From Cinclus cinclus (lineage: Eukaryota; Chordata; Aves; Passeriformes; Cinclidae), in the NCBI RefSeq assembly GCF_963662255.1, contig NW_026912178.1, positions 1,054,001 to 1,118,000 of the forward strand: a stretch of 64,000 bases of DNA, written 5' to 3'. Shown piece by piece: positions 62,067 to 64,000 of this stretch (position 1 is the stretch's first letter; each line of letters begins with the position of its first letter). Both the position numbers and the translations under genes were made by a program. Under the pieces are notes generated by a model. That model had not been told where the DNA came from and made no database searches. It was given only the letters and a program-made list of their open reading frames with translations.

Positions 62067-64000
62067 ATTGTGACACCACAGAGGTTAAGAGAAGCAAGGA
62101 ACCATTGTGACCCAATGCAGGCTAACAATCTAAGAATCCCTTTTGACACCAGGGGGCGCAAAAGGACCACGGATGAACTGTGACAGCATGGGGACCTATA
62201 GAAGCAAGGATCTATTATGACACCATGAAGGCCAAGAATCAAATGATTCATTGTGACATCAAGTGGCCTAAAAGGGCTTGGAATGCATTGTGACACCACA
62301 GAGGTTAAGAGAAGCAAGGAACCATTGTGACCCAAGGGAGGCTAACAATCTAATGATCCATTGTGACACCAGGGGTTGTAATAGGTCCAGGGATGAATTG
62401 TGAAAGCATGGAGCCCAAGAAAAACATGGAAACATTATGACACCATAGAGGCCAAGACTCAAATGATTCATTGTAACACCAAGTGGCCTAAAAGGGCATG
62501 GGATGCATTGTGACACCACAGGGGTTAAGAGAAGCAAGGAACCATTGTGACCCAATGCAGGCTAACAATCTAAGAATCCCTTTTGACACCAGGGGGCGCA
62601 AAAGGACCACGGATGAACTGTGACAGCATGGGGACCTATAGAAGCAAGGATCTATTATGACACCATGAAGGCCAAGACACAAATGATTCATTGTGACATC
62701 AAGTGGCCTAAAAGGGCTTGAAATGCATTATGACACCACAGAGGTTAAGAGAAGCAAGGAACCATTGTGACCCAAGGGAGGCTAACAATCTAAGAATCGC
62801 TTTTGACACCAGGGGGCGCAAAAGGACCACCGATGAACTGTGACAGCATGGGGACCTATAGAAGCAAGGATCTATTATGACACCATGAAGGCAAAGAATC
62901 AAATGATTCATTGTGACATCAAGTGGCCTAAAAGGGCTTGGAATGCATTGTGACACCACAGAGTTTAAGAGAAGCCGGGAAACATTGTGACCCAAGGGAG
63001 GCTAACAATCTAATGATCCCCTGTGACACCAGGGGTTGTAATAGGGCCAGGGATGAATTGTGAAAGCATGGGGCACAATTAATCATGGAAATATTATGAA
63101 AACATAGAGGCCAAGACTCAAATGATTCATTGTAACACCAAGTGGCCTTAAAGGGCATGGGATGCATTGTGACACCACAGAGGTTAAGAGAAGCAAGGAA
63201 CCATTGTGACCCAGGGGATGCTAACAATTTAATGATCCATTGTGACACCAGGGGTTGTAATAGGGCTAGGGATGAATTGTGAAAGCATGGAGCCCAAGAA
63301 AAACATGGAAACATTATGACACCATAGAGGCCAAGACTCAAATGATTCATTGTAACACCAAGTGGCCTAAAAGGGCATGGGATGCATTGTGACACCACAG
63401 GGGTTAAGAGAAGCAAGGAACCATTGTGACCCAAGGGAGGCTAACAATCTAAGAATCCCTTTTGACACCAGGGGGCGCAAAAGGACCACGGATGAACTGT
63501 GACAGCATGGGGACCTATAGAAGCAAGGATCTATTATGACACCATGAAGGCCAAGAATCAAATGATTCATTGTGACATCAAGTGGCCTAAAAGGGCTTGG
63601 AATGCATTGTGACATCACAGAGGTTAAGAGATGCAAGGAACCATTGTTACTCAAGGGAGGCTAACAATCTAATGATCCATTGTGACACCAGGGGTTGTAA
63701 TAGGGCCAGGGATGAATTGTGAAAGCATGGAGCCCAAGAAAAACATGGAAACATTTTAACACCATAGAGGCCAAGACTCAAATGATTCATTGTAACACCA
63801 AGTGGCCTAAAAGGACATGGGATGCATTGTGACACCACAGGGGTTAAGAGAAGCAAGGAAGCATTCTGACCCAATGCAGGCTAACAATCTAAGAATCCCT
63901 TTTGACACCAGGGGGCGCAAAAGGACCACGGATGAACTGTGACAGCATGGGGACCTATAGAAGCAAGGATCTATTATGACACCATAGAGGCCAAGACTCA
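62067..64000. repeat. Mixed segment at the right edge
   Basis: Monomers start at 62067 (B), 62287 (A, private ataggtccagg), 62507 (B), 62727 (B, private cttgaaatgcattatgac start, ccaccgatg), 62947 (A, gagtttaagagaagccggg start, gggcacaattaatc), 63166 (A, caggggatgctaac), 63386 (B), 63606 (A, gttactcaaggg, acattttaacacc) and 63826 (B, ggaagcattctgacc; cut by the window end). The last bases (accatagaggccaagactca) are an A-type sub-repeat 5 after B-type sub-repeats 1-4, so the final monomer is a hybrid. The part from 62947 on resembles 34147-34585 and then 31729 and 31949. Confidence 0.82.

Larger units (their letters stand above)
1025..63920 (+). promoter_or_regulatory. Same-orientation array of about 81 CTCF-like cores
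   Basis: Copies of the 19-bp site with gggggcgc start 76 bases into a B monomer, at 1025, 1463, 2783, 3222, 4762, 5200, 5640, 7180, 7618, 8058, 8497, 8717, 10259, 11138, 12458, 13337, 14657 (ctcc variant), 15097, 15536, 15756, 16415, 16855, 17295, 17734, 17954, 19936, 20374, 21253, 21694, 22133, 23674, 24112, 24991, 25432, 27851, 28289, 29827, 30706, 31145, 31585, 32025, 32465, 33783, 34003, 34662, 36863, 37303, 37962, 38622, 39721, 40159, 41479, 41918, 43898, 44336, 44776, 46535, 46974, 48294, 48733, 50713, 51151, 52030, 53129, 54448, 54887, 55327, 55767, 56207, 56646, 57525, 57745, 59945, 60385, 61044, 61704, 62143, 62583, 62803, 63462 and 63902. Other B monomers have gggggtgc, gggggctc, gggggctga or gggcacgc. 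Confidence 0.55.
1..64000. repeat. Satellite DNA array, about 291 monomers of 220 bp
   Basis: The same sequence of about 220 bp recurs head to tail from the first base to the last, always in one orientation, with no unique interruption. Complete monomers start at 68, 288, 508, 728, 949 and so on to 63826; lengths are 218-221 bp because of small indels. Two families, A and B, are mixed in non-random orders that recur as higher-order units. No transposon, gene-like domain, RNA gene or inverted segment is visible. Arrays like this are known from centromeric, pericentromeric and subtelomeric heterochromatin of eukaryotes; which of these applies cannot be told from the window. Both ends lie inside monomers (1-67 is the tail of one, 63826-64000 the head of another), so the array continues on both sides. 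I do not recognise the satellite family by name. Confidence 0.98.

Noticed and set aside
1..64000. CRISPR array
   Set aside because: There is no constant short repeat alternating with unique spacers. The 37-bp sub-repeats are all related to each other and the whole 220-bp monomer recurs.
1..64000. Human gamma satellite or another named 220-bp satellite
   Set aside because: Only the length fits. Gamma satellite is GC- and CpG-rich, while this monomer is about 46% GC and CpG-poor. I know no named family with this sequence and did not guess one.
1..64000. Alpha satellite or mouse major satellite
   Set aside because: The period (220 bp with 37-bp sub-repeats) does not fit 171 bp, or 234 bp with its longer sub-repeats, and no CENP-B box is seen.
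1..64000. Large-scale assembly artefact as the full explanation of the repeated blocks
   Set aside because: The copies carry private changes, different lengths and distinct junctions, which simple duplication in assembly would not create. Collapse or expansion of the most identical parts (10403-14800, 29311-31068, 45359-49535) cannot be excluded without reads.

Overview
The whole window is one uninterrupted tandem satellite array, cut at both ends, so the array is longer than 64 kb. I see no gene, RNA gene, transposon, CRISPR array or unique sequence in it. About 291 monomers of 218-221 bp (mode 220) follow each other head to tail. In the register used here the first complete monomer starts at 68 and the last, cut by the window end, starts at 63826. 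Each monomer is six degenerate 36-37 bp sub-repeats, each opening with a relative of ATTGTGACACCA. Two monomer families, A and B, differ mainly in sub-repeats 2 to 4.

An array like this is typical of eukaryotic heterochromatin (centromeric, pericentromeric or subtelomeric). Hand counting a B monomer gives about 46% GC, 60% purine on the + strand, and 2 CpG where about 11 are expected. Many variant sites are CG/TG or CG/CA pairs, which fits CpG methylation and points to a vertebrate or another organism with a methylated genome. I cannot name the species.

Layout. 68-10402: higher-order units of 17, 11 and 14 monomers plus the first five monomers of another, all starting with the same marker monomer (m1). 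10403-14800: a 10-monomer block of 2199 bp, twice in tandem. 14801-18978: mixed monomers, including a second copy of the end of the 14-monomer unit. 18979-29091: units of 17, 19 and 10 monomers. 29092-31068: a block with a 4-monomer (879 bp) tandem duplication. 30850-38984: a 37-monomer block. 38985-51953: more m1-type units around an 8-monomer (1759 bp) repeat. 52394-54591: a third copy of the 10-monomer block. 54592-62066: a second copy of the 37-monomer block, three monomers shorter, with a readable unequal-crossover junction near 58106-58122. 62067-64000: mixed monomers.

The most interesting signal is inside the monomer. Sub-repeat 3 of about half of the B monomers carries CACCAGGGGGCGC, a near-perfect match to the vertebrate CTCF core. 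I count about 81 copies, all in the same orientation and at fixed places in the higher-order units; A monomers carry a broken version. The array could therefore be a one-directional CTCF-site array, comparable in principle to the human DXZ4 macrosatellite. The motif is seen in the sequence; binding is inference. The open frames of 60-168 codons on the minus strand are by-products of the repeat and are not annotated as genes.
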